Below, one piece after another: positions 36,171 to 44,797 of a stretch of DNA of 64,000 bases. Position numbers and translations under genes: made by a program. Source of the stretch: Candidatus Nanosynbacter sp. HMT-352. Lineage in GTDB: Bacteria; Patescibacteriota; Saccharimonadia; Saccharimonadales; Saccharimonadaceae. Under the pieces are notes generated by a model. That model was given only the letters and a program-made list of their open reading frames with translations. It did not search any database and was not told the origin of the DNA. Positions within the stretch are counted from its first letter, which is position 1; every line of letters begins with the position of its first letter. The stretch covers positions 1 through 64,000 of the forward strand of contig NZ_CP089520.1 of assembly GCF_021222645.1 (NCBI RefSeq), read 5' to 3'.

Positions 36171-37241
36171 ATGAATAATCAAGAATTGCGAATTGAGATT
36201 TTGCTGGAAGAGGTCGTTAAGAAGCGAGCTTCAGACCTTCATATTCAAGTTGGTTTGCCGCCAATGCTACGAATTGACGGTTCATTGATGCCGGCCGCCG
36301 GAACTCAACCATTGGACGAGCCTGCAGTTGAGAGATTGGTATTTCAGATTCTCGATGAAGATCAGCGACAGATTTTGCTAAAAGATAAGGAATTCGACTT
36401 TTCGTTTGCGTTTGGCACATTGGGGCGATTCCGAGTTAATGCCTTTCATGAGCGTGGCAATTTGGCTGCAGCTCTACGTTTGATTCCAAATGAAATTAAG
36501 TCGGCGTCTGAGCTGGGTATGCCACCAGTTGTTAATACGTTTGCAGATTTTCCTCGTGGTTTGGTGTTGGTCACTGGTCCAACTGGTTCCGGTAAGTCAA
36601 CGACTTTGGCGGCGCTGGTTGATAAAATTAATTCTGAGCGCTCACAGCATATTATTACCATTGAAGACCCTATCGAGTTTACCCACAAGTCGAAAAAATC
36701 AGTGGTAGTTCAGCGTGAAGTTCATTACGATACTTATTCGTTCTCTGCGGCTTTGCGCTCGAGTCTTCGCCAAGACCCAGATGTTGTGTTGATTGGTGAG
36801 ATGCGCGACCTCGAGACGATTTCAGCAGCGATTACAATTGCTGAAACTGGACACTTGGTGTTTGCGACGCTACACACAAACTCCGCTGCGCAATCAATCG
36901 ACCGTATGATTGACGTGTTCCCGCCACACCAGCAGCCGCAGATTCGCGCTCAGCTCAGTAATATTTTGATGGCAATTTGTTCGCAGCGACTAGTCCCGGC
37001 TATTGGTGGTGGACGAGTCGTGGCGGCAGAGGTTTTGATTGCTAATCCAGCGGTGCGCAACATTATCCGCGAAGGTAAATCTCACCAATTGGATGCCGTG
37101 ATTCAGACTGGTGCTGATCAGGGAATGCAGACAATGGATCGAACTTTGGTCAATTTGGTGCAGAACGGTACGATTACGTATGATAGTGCTCGTGAATTTG
37201 CTGTCGATTTGACGGAATTTGAGAGGCTGATGAGGGGGTAA
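36171..37241 (+). CDS. pilT: Pilus retraction ATPase PilT
   Basis: Hexameric ATPase that depolymerises the pilus for twitching, attachment and DNA uptake. The ASDLHIQVGLPPMLRIDG opening is typical of PilT. Walker A is GPTGSGKST, and the Asp box (TIEDPIEF), Walker B (IGEMRDLETI) and His box (ATLHTNSA) are all present. AAAGGAGG precedes the ATG. The presence of both PilB and PilT indicates retractable pili. Confidence 0.95.
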   Translation: MNNQELRIEILLEEVVKKRASDLHIQVGLPPMLRIDGSLMPAAGTQPLDEPAVERLVFQILDEDQRQILLKDKEFDFSFAFGTLGRFRVNAFHERGNLAAALRLIPNEIKSASELGMPPVVNTFADFPRGLVLVTGPTGSGKSTTLAALVDKINSERSQHIITIEDPIEFTHKSKKSVVVQREVHYDTYSFSAALRSSLRQDPDVVLIGEMRDLETISAAITIAETGHLVFATLHTNSAAQSIDRMIDVFPPHQQPQIRAQLSNILMAICSQRLVPAIGGGRVVAAEVLIANPAVRNIIREGKSHQLDAVIQTGADQGMQTMDRTLVNLVQNGTITYDSAREFAVDLTEFERLMRG

Positions 37242-37244
37242 TAA

Positions 37245-38459
37245 ATGAAGAAATATGATTACGAAGCCAGAGATAGCGCAAGTAATAAAATCGTTAAATC
37301 AGTTGTTCAGGCTGATAGTGAAAATGCCGCCGCGAAGCTTTTGACGTCACAAGGGTTTGTGCCATTAAAAATTGAACTACAAGACGATAAGACCAGCTTA
37401 TTTGCAAAGTTTTCTGGCAGAATTACCACCAAGGATAAGGTTGTATTTACTCGTCAGCTGGCTACACTTATTGGTGCAGGACTACCTTTGGCACAAAGTC
37501 TTCGAACGGTTCAGGAGCAAACTACGAATAAGCGCATGCAGGAAATTGTTCAAGAGATTATTTCTGACGTTGAAGGCGGTAAATCCTTGTCCGATTCGTT
37601 CGCAAAGCATCCAGAAGCTTTTAACAAAGTTTATGTAGCTTTAGTCTCGGCCGGCGAGACGTCAGGTACGATGGATGATTCGCTTAAGAGGTTAGCTGCT
37701 CAGCAGGAAAAAGACGCCGCTATGATGAGTAAAATTAGAGGTGCTATGATGTATCCGTCAATCGTCTTGGTAGTGATTATATTGGTCATCGGATTTATGT
37801 TATTTACGGTTGTTCCGCAAGTTGAGGGGCTGTACCGTGACTTAAATAAAGAGTTGCCATTTGTAACTCTTGTGATGATTAAAATAGCGAACTTTTTTAT
37901 TCATCTTTGGTGGCTTGTTATATTGGCAATGATTATCGGCGGTTATTTCCTAGTACAATATTTGAAAACTGAGCAGGGAATTAGGACTAAAGACACCTTT
38001 AAGCTCAATATCCCAATGTTCAAGGGGATGTTCAGAAAAATGTATATGGCACGATTTGCCAGGACTGGTCAAGTTCTTCTGAGTACTGGCGTTCCGATGC
38101 TTGATATGCTTCGTATTACGTCTGATGCTGTCAATAACGTGATTATTAGCGAAAGCATACTTCGCGCATCAGACAAGGTGAAGGGTGGTAAGGCTTTGTC
38201 GACTTCTTTATCTAATGAAGATTATTTCCTAGCAATGGTGCCGCAGATGATTAAAATCGGTGAGCAGTCGGGTAAAATTGATGAGATGATGGGTAAGACC
38301 GCTCAAGTGTATGAAGATGAGCTTGATGAGGAAATTCGCGCCTTGTCGACGGCGATAGAGCCAGTTTTGATGGTCTTCTTAGCTATAGTTGCAGGTACGA
38401 TGGTCGCGGCTATCTTGCTTCCAATCTATAGCTTGGTTGGCAACATCAATATTCGCTAG
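37245..38459 (+). CDS. pilC: Pilus inner-membrane platform protein PilC
   Basis: Polytopic GspF/PilC protein. Two T2SSF helical domains alternate with about three membrane helices; FTRQLATLIGAGLPLAQSL is the family signature. Length 404. It starts 4 nt after pilT and acts as the rotor on which PilB and PilT work. Confidence 0.94.
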   Translation: MKKYDYEARDSASNKIVKSVVQADSENAAAKLLTSQGFVPLKIELQDDKTSLFAKFSGRITTKDKVVFTRQLATLIGAGLPLAQSLRTVQEQTTNKRMQEIVQEIISDVEGGKSLSDSFAKHPEAFNKVYVALVSAGETSGTMDDSLKRLAAQQEKDAAMMSKIRGAMMYPSIVLVVIILVIGFMLFTVVPQVEGLYRDLNKELPFVTLVMIKIANFFIHLWWLVILAMIIGGYFLVQYLKTEQGIRTKDTFKLNIPMFKGMFRKMYMARFARTGQVLLSTGVPMLDMLRITSDAVNNVIISESILRASDKVKGGKALSTSLSNEDYFLAMVPQMIKIGEQSGKIDEMMGKTAQVYEDELDEEIRALSTAIEPVLMVFLAIVAGTMVAAILLPIYSLVGNINIR

Positions 38460-38540
38460 ACTGACTTATATTTTTAGTGTATTATAAACGTAAGCATTTT
38501 TGCGTAAATATAGGTAAACCATAGAAAGGTGGGAAATCTA

Positions 38541-39020
38541 ATGATAAAAAAAGATAATAAAAAGGGATTTACAATCATCGAGGTTGTGTTGGTCTTGGCT
38601 ATTGCTGGACTTATCTTTGCGATGGTGTTTATCGCATTGCCAGCTTTGCAGCGTAGCCAGCGCGACCAGTCAAGGAAGAATGATGCTTCAACAGTTGCCG
38701 CAGCTATTACCAATTGGAATTCAGCTAATCGTAACGGCGGCACGTTTAATGAAGAGTCTCTACGCAAGTATGTCGATAAGCTTGATCAGTATGATAAAGA
38801 TTCAGAGCTGAAGGTTGCTGCGACTGGATCATCAATGTCGGTTGCCGGTAATGAAATTAAGGTTATGCGCGGCAAAAAATGTCCTACAAGCACGCCAGCT
38901 CCATCTGCTGACGATCCGGCAAACATAACTTTGCAAAACGGATCTTCACGCAACGCAGCAGTTGTAGTTCTACTGGAGAATAACGGTTCTCAAAAGCAAT
39001 TGTATTGCCAGGATGTATAA
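38541..39020 (+). CDS. Major type IV pilin candidate
   Basis: Prepilin with a short basic leader ending in KKG and the mature start FTIIEVVLVLAI, including Glu5. The hydrophobic helix is followed by a globular domain with two cysteines (CPTSTP and LYCQDV) that could form the C-terminal D-loop. ATG 38541 is chosen over GTG 38529 because AAAGGTGGG covers the latter. The product is 159 aa. It has its own leader and is followed by a strong terminator, as expected for an abundant pilin. Confidence 0.88.
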   Translation: MIKKDNKKGFTIIEVVLVLAIAGLIFAMVFIALPALQRSQRDQSRKNDASTVAAAITNWNSANRNGGTFNEESLRKYVDKLDQYDKDSELKVAATGSSMSVAGNEIKVMRGKKCPTSTPAPSADDPANITLQNGSSRNAAVVVLLENNGSQKQLYCQDV

Positions 39021-39036
39021 TCCATAGATAAATTAC

Positions 39037-39067
39037 AAATCAGCCTCGGTATGGGGCTGATTTTTTT
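39037..39067 (+). terminator. Terminator after the major pilin gene
   Basis: AAATCAGCC (39037-39045) pairs with GGCTGATTT (39055-39063), followed by TTTT. Confidence 0.85.
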
Positions 39068-39092
39068 ATGGTTTTTTGTTACCATAAGAAGT

Positions 39093-39974
39093 ATGATTGA
39101 ATTTGTATTAGTGGGATTTTTAGGGGCTATTTTAGGTAGTTTCGCCGGAGCGCAGATTTGGCGCTTGCGAGCTCGTCAATTGATGGAAGATAAAAAAGCT
39201 GGAGAAAAAGTCAACCAAAAGGAATTAAAGAAATTATCTCCATTGATAAAAAAAATTTCCAAAGATAGATCTCGCTGTTTATCTTGCGGACATGAGCTTA
39301 AGTGGTACGATTTGATTCCTGTGGTAAGTTGGGCTGCTGGACTGGGGCGGTGCAGATATTGCAAAGCATTTATCGGTTGGATGGAAATCTTGCTAGAGCT
39401 AGTGATGGCTGGATTATTCGTTGCATCCGTGGTTTTTTGGCCTGGATCATTGACGGATATCTGGCAAGTCGCGTTGCTGGTCTTGTGGTTAGCAAGTTTG
39501 GTGCTGCTGGCGATTTTATTTGTCTATGACCTCAGATGGCTACTTCTTCCAGATGTAATTAATATTCCGTTTATCATTCTTGGTGCTATTTTTGCAGGAA
39601 TAAAAGTATGTCTATCTGGCGATTTCTCAAAAAGCTTGATGACGTTATTTGGGTCGATTGCGATTCTGAGCGGAATATATATGGTGCTATATTTATTCTC
39701 GAAATATCGTTACGGGGAAGATAAAACTTGGATTGGTTTTGGTGATGTTAAGCTTGGACTTGGATTGGGTTTGTTCTTAGGAAACTGGCTTTTAGCTTTT
39801 GCAGCTTTATTTATCGCAAATCTTATCGGCACGCTTCTTGTCTTGCCGTCAATGATGCGAGGAAAATTGCAAGCCACTTCACGGATATGCTTCGGTCCAT
39901 TGCTTATCGTAGGGTTTTTACTCGCTTGGTTCTTTAGCCGACAAATTTTAGAGTGGGGCTTTCTTATTGTCTAA
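39093..39974 (+). CDS. pilD: Prepilin peptidase/N-methyltransferase
   Basis: Bifunctional membrane aspartyl protease that cleaves and methylates prepilins. The N-terminal zinc site is intact (CLSCGHE and CRYCKAF). The catalytic aspartates lie in DLRWLLLPDVIN and GFGDVKLGLG. About seven membrane helices. ATG 39093 is preferred because the longer frame starts inside the upstream terminator; a weak TACCAT lies 7 nt before it. The product is 293 aa. Its substrates are the pilins before and after it. Confidence 0.94.
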   Translation: MIEFVLVGFLGAILGSFAGAQIWRLRARQLMEDKKAGEKVNQKELKKLSPLIKKISKDRSRCLSCGHELKWYDLIPVVSWAAGLGRCRYCKAFIGWMEILLELVMAGLFVASVVFWPGSLTDIWQVALLVLWLASLVLLAILFVYDLRWLLLPDVINIPFIILGAIFAGIKVCLSGDFSKSLMTLFGSIAILSGIYMVLYLFSKYRYGEDKTWIGFGDVKLGLGLGLFLGNWLLAFAALFIANLIGTLLVLPSMMRGKLQATSRICFGPLLIVGFLLAWFFSRQILEWGFLIV

Positions 39975-39991
39975 GTAAAAAGCGCTTATGC

Positions 39992-39997
39992 TATAAT
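39992..39997 (+). promoter_or_regulatory. Extended -10 box before the minor pilin cluster
   Basis: TATAAT preceded by TGC; six bases before GTG 40004 and nine before ATG 40007. Confidence 0.65.
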
Positions 39998-40003
39998 GGA
40001 GAA

Positions 40004-40747
40004 GTGATGGGCAATAAACAAAAAGGTTTTACTATAATTGAAGTGATTTTGTTTGTGGCTATTTCTGGTTTGCTGACCTCTATGCTGATGGTTGGCGTAA
40101 GTATGTCAATTAATCGTCAGCAATATCGCGATTCGGTGCAGTCTTATGCTGGTTTTTTGCGAAATGAATACTCGAAGGTAGTCAATGTTGAGAATGAGCG
40201 ATCTAAGGGTGCTTGTCCAATTGAAAGCTCTGATGGTCGAGCTGAAACTCTACGTGGCCAATCTGATTGTGTGATTGTCGGTCGCTATATTACCACTGAA
40301 GGTTCTCTGGGCTCAACGGACGGCAATCTGTACAAAACTTATCCAGTTTATGCTTATAGATCAGATAAGGGTAGTGCGTGGACTTATAAACGCGGCGCTG
40401 AGTCTGACAAATATATCGTTAATTGGCAAGCAAAAACTAGGTTCTCTAACCAAGCCAAAGATAGTGCGTATATTTCTATTTTGATGTACCGCCACCCAGA
40501 GACGGGACAGTTGGACATTAGAACTGATACGAGCCGATTCGGTGACAATTTAACTGATTTCGTCAATAATAAAAATAGTGCTGGAGTTGTGCAATCTGCT
40601 GGCGAGCAGCGTCAACAAAGGGAAATTTGTGTTTATGATGACGGTTGGTTGCCGGGAGAGAGGTTATCTATTTTTCTACGATCGCATGCAGGTTCTGCTG
40701 ATGCTGTAGTTATGGGTAATGCTACGGGAGGTTGTGCTGATGCGTAA
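40004..40747 (+). CDS. Type IV pilin-like protein
   Basis: Prepilin-type N-terminus KQKGFTIIEVILFVAISGLL with cleavage expected after the Gly. The remaining about 220 residues are extracytoplasmic with three or four cysteines. GTG 40004 is chosen on the 6-nt leaderless spacing; the adjacent in-frame ATG 40007 is equally possible. It overlaps the next pilin gene by 8 nt. It is larger than a typical major pilin, so it is probably a minor pilin or pseudopilin. Confidence 0.85.
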   Translation: MMGNKQKGFTIIEVILFVAISGLLTSMLMVGVSMSINRQQYRDSVQSYAGFLRNEYSKVVNVENERSKGACPIESSDGRAETLRGQSDCVIVGRYITTEGSLGSTDGNLYKTYPVYAYRSDKGSAWTYKRGAESDKYIVNWQAKTRFSNQAKDSAYISILMYRHPETGQLDIRTDTSRFGDNLTDFVNNKNSAGVVQSAGEQRQQREICVYDDGWLPGERLSIFLRSHAGSADAVVMGNATGGCADA

Positions 40748-41321
40748 GTTTAACAGAGGCGACACACTTGTCGAAGTGTTGCTTGGAGTAACCATTTTTA
40801 GCCTAGTTGCCGTTATTGCATTAGAAACCATGAATCGCGGGATGGCTATTGCTCAGTATTCTTTAGAGACGACGTTGGTTCGTCAACAGGTTGACGCTCA
40901 GGCTGAAATGATAAGATATGCACATGATATGAAAAATGATACTTGGAAGAAATTGGTAGACAATAATTCGGTGAGCGTTTCTGCTGTTAATGGCAATGAA
41001 GGAAACTTGGGTGTTGAAAAATGTTCTGATGATTTTTCTACGAAAGAGTTTGCATTGGCTGCGACGCCTTCGCTCGCTTCGAAGATTAGTATATTGAACA
41101 ATCCTGGAGATTATAAAGCGACAGAAACATACGCGCGGGTTGATAGCGATACTAAAAAAACGTATGGAATATCAGTTAGATTGGTTAAGCCGAGTACGGC
41201 TACTGGAAGCAGGGACAGTAACAAGTACGATGCGTACATAAAAGCATGCTGGATGCCTGTTGGTAGCAAAATGCCGGCGACTCTTGGTACGATTGTGAGG
41301 CTATATGATTCGGGGTTATAA
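40740..41321 (+). CDS. Minor pilin-like protein (GD-type cleavage site)
   Basis: N-terminus MRKFNRGDTLVEVLLGVTIF: the processing site is G|D, with the charged residue of the mature protein retained (Glu5 equivalent). The rest is a soluble domain of about 160 residues with two cysteines. It is translationally coupled to its neighbours. The change from the usual Phe/Met to Asp at position +1 is unusual but seen in some PulG/PilV-like proteins. Confidence 0.82.
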   Translation: MRKFNRGDTLVEVLLGVTIFSLVAVIALETMNRGMAIAQYSLETTLVRQQVDAQAEMIRYAHDMKNDTWKKLVDNNSVSVSAVNGNEGNLGVEKCSDDFSTKEFALAATPSLASKISILNNPGDYKATETYARVDSDTKKTYGISVRLVKPSTATGSRDSNKYDAYIKACWMPVGSKMPATLGTIVRLYDSGL

Positions 41322-42003
41322 AAAAGGATTTACACTTATCGAATTGATGCTCGCCATGAGTTTTATTTCTGTTCTTTTGTTGTCGATTGCTATGGTGGGT
41401 ATTCAAGCGGGAAAAATGTATAGCAGGGGTATTGTGCTTCGTGATGTTAATCAAGCGGGGCGAGATATTTCAGACACTATTCGACGCGATTTTCTTCAGG
41501 CGAATGCCGAAAAGATTGATGGTACGGGATTGAGGGTACCGAATAATAGCAATTGGTCAACTGGTCGACTTTGCCTTGGCTCTCATTCTTATGTGTGGAA
41601 TAATCCGAAGTATTTGGATGATCCTAGCCTGTTGGGCGGAAATAGTCTGTTTAAGGTTAATGGTAATCCAGTGAATTTGGTGCGCGTAGTTGATGCGGAT
41701 AGCGGATTATGTAAAAAAGATGCTTCTGGCAAATATCCGGAAACCGTCGATCTTGCAAAATCATCCAATTTGCTCAGAGCTATTAATAGTGGCGATGGCT
41801 CAATTGGCGTGCACGAAGTTACGTTAGAAAAGGTTACCTCAGATAATTCAAGGGAGGCGCTGTATAAATTGACTTTTACGCTGGGGACGAGCAAGATGAG
41901 CGAAATAAGGAATTCTTCCTGTAAAGCTCCGACTGAAGATGATAGTAATTTTGAGTTCTGTGCTATAAATAAATTTGAGATGATTGTGAGGACAAATGGG
42001 TAA
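41305..42003 (+). CDS. PilW-like minor pilin
   Basis: Leader MIRGYKKG followed by FTLIELMLAMSFISVLLL. The domain of about 210 residues has four or more cysteines and a repeated beta pattern. It overlaps the preceding gene by 17 nt and the next by 8 nt. The PilW-like call is from position and domain size and is weak; prepilin status is secure. Confidence 0.8.
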   Translation: MIRGYKKGFTLIELMLAMSFISVLLLSIAMVGIQAGKMYSRGIVLRDVNQAGRDISDTIRRDFLQANAEKIDGTGLRVPNNSNWSTGRLCLGSHSYVWNNPKYLDDPSLLGGNSLFKVNGNPVNLVRVVDADSGLCKKDASGKYPETVDLAKSSNLLRAINSGDGSIGVHEVTLEKVTSDNSREALYKLTFTLGTSKMSEIRNSSCKAPTEDDSNFEFCAINKFEMIVRTNG

Positions 42004-43138
42004 AAATGCGCGACAATCAGGTGCTGTATCTCTTTTTGCGGTTATATTTGGCGCGATGTTGCTAACTATTGTTACTATTGGGTTTATCAAGTTGATGATT
42101 ATGGATCAGCGACAATCTTCGAATAATGATCTGTCGCAAAGTGCTTATGACGCGGCTTTGGCTGGGGTTGAGGATGCTAAGCGTGTGGTTCGTGCCGCTC
42201 AAACGGGCAATATTCAAGCGGCAGGAGTATTGAATGGTCCAATTAATTGTAATATGGTCGCGGCATCTGGTGTTGTTGGAGGTAGCTCTTCTGGCGAAAC
42301 TATTATTAAAACTGGCACGGATGCGGGTAAAAAATTTGATCAAGCGTATACTTGTGTAAAAATCACTATGAAATCTCAAGATTTTATATATAAGTCTATT
42401 GAGGAAAAATCTCAAATTGTGCCACTACGCACAACTGGTTCGTTCAACAAAATATCTATCGAATGGTATAGGCGTGATGATGAGAGCAATTTGAATGGCG
42501 CCAACGCCGCCAACACTGAAATATCTACTTCTGGGGATTTGCCGACGAAAAACAACTGGAATGCTAATTCGCCACAATTGATGCGCGTGCAGCTTATTAA
42601 CCCAGGCGCCACCTTTAATTTAGCGGCGTTAGATTCAACTGGTGTCACTTCTTTCTTACGACCGAACGTTTTAAGGTCAGACGTAGCAAGTCAGAATGGT
42701 ACTGCTGTTTCTGGTAAGATTTCTGATCATCCACGCGCAACTGATGGTAACGAACATAATAATGGAACAAGTGTGGTTTCTTGTAGCAAGACATTCAAGT
42801 TTTCTGGCGAATATTCATGTAAAGCGGTGATTGATGTTGATGAGATTCCAGCTGGTAGTGAAACAGCATTCTTAAGGCTATTGCCTATATATAAAGGTGG
42901 CAGTGTGAAGATTTCTCTTCAAAAAACTGACGGAACGATTGTCAATTTTGATGGAGTTCAGCCAATTGTCGATTCCACGGGGCGGGCAAGTGATTTGTTC
43001 AGAAGAGTTGAAGCTCGATTGCAAATTGGAGATGATTTCGCATATCCTAACAATGCGGTTGAATTAAAGAATAGTCTATGTAAAGATTTCTCTGTATCTG
43101 GCGGCGGATCTGCTACCACAGGTCAATGTAAGCCATAA
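41996..43138 (+). CDS. PilX-like pilus-locus protein
   Basis: 380 residues with an N-terminal helix SGAVSLFAVIFGAMLLTIVTIGF of the type found in PilX/tight-adherence-like proteins, without the GFTxxE cleavage motif. The outside domain contains paired cysteines and an A-L-A-G-V-E-D-A-K-R stretch typical of PilX. It ends the pil cluster, one nt away from the convergent recombinase gene, with no terminator in between. Confidence 0.72.
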   Translation: MGKNARQSGAVSLFAVIFGAMLLTIVTIGFIKLMIMDQRQSSNNDLSQSAYDAALAGVEDAKRVVRAAQTGNIQAAGVLNGPINCNMVAASGVVGGSSSGETIIKTGTDAGKKFDQAYTCVKITMKSQDFIYKSIEEKSQIVPLRTTGSFNKISIEWYRRDDESNLNGANAANTEISTSGDLPTKNNWNANSPQLMRVQLINPGATFNLAALDSTGVTSFLRPNVLRSDVASQNGTAVSGKISDHPRATDGNEHNNGTSVVSCSKTFKFSGEYSCKAVIDVDEIPAGSETAFLRLLPIYKGGSVKISLQKTDGTIVNFDGVQPIVDSTGRASDLFRRVEARLQIGDDFAYPNNAVELKNSLCKDFSVSGGGSATTGQCKP

Positions 43139-43139
43139 G

Positions 43140-44063
43140 TTAAGCTTCTGTATCACTATGGAATCGGTCGTGAATGTCTTTCAGGTGCTGGTCGGTAACA
43201 TGCGTATATACCTGTGTTGTTGATATATTGCTATGTCCCAGCATTGATTGGACTGAACGCAAGTCTGCACCGTTCATAAGTAGGTCGGTGGCAAAGCTAT
43301 GGCGCATAGTGTGTGGGCTTACATGTTTTGTGATACCAGCTAATCTAGCATATTGACCAACCATTCTCTGAATACTGCGCGCGCTTAACCTACGGTAGTC
43401 TCCGGAGGTGTTGGGGGTTGCGTGGCGTTTGCTATAGCTTAAAAATAGAGCGGGTAGGTTATCTGTTCTAGCTTCCAGGTACGCCGATATGTGTTCGGCA
43501 GCACTTTTTGAAATAAAAACAGGGCGATCCTTTTGTCCTTTTCCTCGCACCATAAATTCGCGCCTCTTTAGGTTTATATGATCTCGGTTTAAATTGACCA
43601 ATTCTGAAACACGCAGTCCGCTGGAAAATAGCAACTCAACGATTGCTCGATCTCTCAGTCCAGATTCCGTATCGGTTGGTATTTGATCAATCATACGTAA
43701 AATCTCGTCATATTGTAAAAAAGTCACTTGTTTACGGACTACTTTGGGTAATATAATTCTGTCGGCTGCTAGACTTTTGATATTACGACGAGAAAGGTAA
43801 GTTAATAGACCTCGCAATGCAATAAGATGATAACTTTGGGTGATTAGAGATAACTCTTCGCCGGTGTTGTCGTTTTTATAACGGTTTAACCAGAGACGAT
43901 ACTGACGTATTAATTCTGATGTAATTTTCTCAACATCTATATCCCCGGCAAAATCGATAAATCTCTCCAAGTACAGTTGATAATTTATGATAGTTTTCTG
44001 GCTACGTCCACCTTCAACTTCTAGGTGCTCTAAGAAATCAGTTAAAGCTTCAGATATAAACAT
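43140..44063 (-). CDS. Tyrosine recombinase of the XerC/XerD family
   Basis: Site-specific recombinase; the N-terminal SAM-like core-binding domain (FLEHLEVEGGRSQKTIINY) is followed by the catalytic domain. The active residues are visible: Arg in SGLRVSELV, Lys in GKGQKDR, HxxR in SPHTMRHSFA, His in GHSNIS and Tyr in TQVYTHV. The start at 44063 (MFISEAL, 307 aa) is chosen because TAGAAT sits 7 nt upstream. As the only such enzyme in the window and near the usual 300-residue length, chromosome-dimer resolution is the likely role. Confidence 0.9.
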   Translation of the reverse strand: MFISEALTDFLEHLEVEGGRSQKTIINYQLYLERFIDFAGDIDVEKITSELIRQYRLWLNRYKNDNTGEELSLITQSYHLIALRGLLTYLSRRNIKSLAADRIILPKVVRKQVTFLQYDEILRMIDQIPTDTESGLRDRAIVELLFSSGLRVSELVNLNRDHINLKRREFMVRGKGQKDRPVFISKSAAEHISAYLEARTDNLPALFLSYSKRHATPNTSGDYRRLSARSIQRMVGQYARLAGITKHVSPHTMRHSFATDLLMNGADLRSVQSMLGHSNISTTQVYTHVTDQHLKDIHDRFHSDTEA

Positions 44064-44070
44064 AATATTT

Positions 44071-44076
44071 ATTCTA
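44071..44076 (-). promoter_or_regulatory. -10 box of the recombinase gene, leaderless type
   Basis: TAGAAT on the minus strand, seven bases before the ATG at 44063. Confidence 0.6.
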
Positions 44077-44114
44077 TCGCTAATGAATATGTTTATCAAA
44101 TTATTTATTTCTGC

Positions 44115-44120
44115 TACTAT
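44115..44120 (+). promoter_or_regulatory. Extended -10 box of ndk
   Basis: TACTAT preceded by TGC; the leader is about 22 nt and contains AGAGGAG before ATG 44150. Confidence 0.55.
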
Positions 44121-44149
44121 ATTAGAAAATAATAAGCAGAGGAGTATCT

Positions 44150-44674
44150 ATGGCAGAAAGTGAAAAAAACTACTGTGGCGTTGAAAGGACATTGGTCGTC
44201 TTTAAGCCTGACGCAGTTCAACGAGGTATAGTTGGGGAAATTTTACAACGTTTTGAGCGAGTTGGTCTAAAAATAGTTGGTGTAAAAATGACATCGCCGT
44301 CTAGAGATCACTACTATGCTCATTACGAGGACATCGGTAAATTGGCTACTCGTAGGGGCGAGGGAACTTTGAATATAACACTGGATATGATGATGGATGG
44401 TCCAGTCATAGCAATGGTATTAGAGGGTGTCGAAGCTGTTGCTGTTGTTAGAAAGATTGTTGGTCCAACAGAGCCAAAGTCAGCCGATATGGGAACAATT
44501 CGTGGCGACTACTCACACATCAGTTTTGGTTATGCAGATGAGTGTCAAAAGGGTGTTCCAAATTTGATTCATGCTTCTGGCGATTCAGATGAGGCTGCGC
44601 GTGAAGTTGAACATTGGTTTAAGCCAGAAGAGTTAGTGAATTATCATACATTGAGCGAGAAATTTACTCGATAG
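44150..44674 (+). CDS. ndk: Nucleoside diphosphate kinase
   Basis: Balances NTP pools by phosphate transfer through a histidine. LVVFKPDAVQRGIVGEIL opens the fold, and the catalytic histidine is in PNLIHASGDSDEA. Length 174 is longer than the usual 130-150 because of an insertion around residues 60-75 and a C-terminal tail ending WFKPEELVNYH. It has an SD-type start. Nucleotide salvage is a sensible priority for an organism lacking biosynthesis, though no salvage genes surround it. Confidence 0.94.
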   Translation: MAESEKNYCGVERTLVVFKPDAVQRGIVGEILQRFERVGLKIVGVKMTSPSRDHYYAHYEDIGKLATRRGEGTLNITLDMMMDGPVIAMVLEGVEAVAVVRKIVGPTEPKSADMGTIRGDYSHISFGYADECQKGVPNLIHASGDSDEAAREVEHWFKPEELVNYHTLSEKFTR

Positions 44675-44701
44675 ACTAGTCTTTCCTGAGACCTACCGTG
44701 G

Positions 44702-44707
44702 TATAAT
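44702..44707 (+). promoter_or_regulatory. Extended -10 box of tRNA-Arg
   Basis: TATAAT preceded by TGG; eight bases before the tRNA 5' end. The same promoter must serve the two genes that follow. Confidence 0.7.
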
Positions 44708-44715
44708 GGTTGTAT

Positions 44716-44792
44716 GCCTCGGTAGCTCAACTGGATAGAGCAGATCCGTCCTAAGGATAAGGTTGTAGGTTCGACTCCTGCCCGGGGTACCA
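44716..44792 (+). tRNA. tRNA-Arg (anticodon CCT)
   Basis: 77 nt with all four arms: the acceptor GCCTCGG pairs with CCGGGGT, the anticodon loop is GTCCTAA with stem ATCC/GGAT, and the T-arm is GTAGG-TTCGACT-CCTGC. The CCA is encoded (44790-44792). It decodes AGG. A protein gene starts 5 nt after the CCA. Confidence 0.93.
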
Positions 44793-44797
44793 GATAT

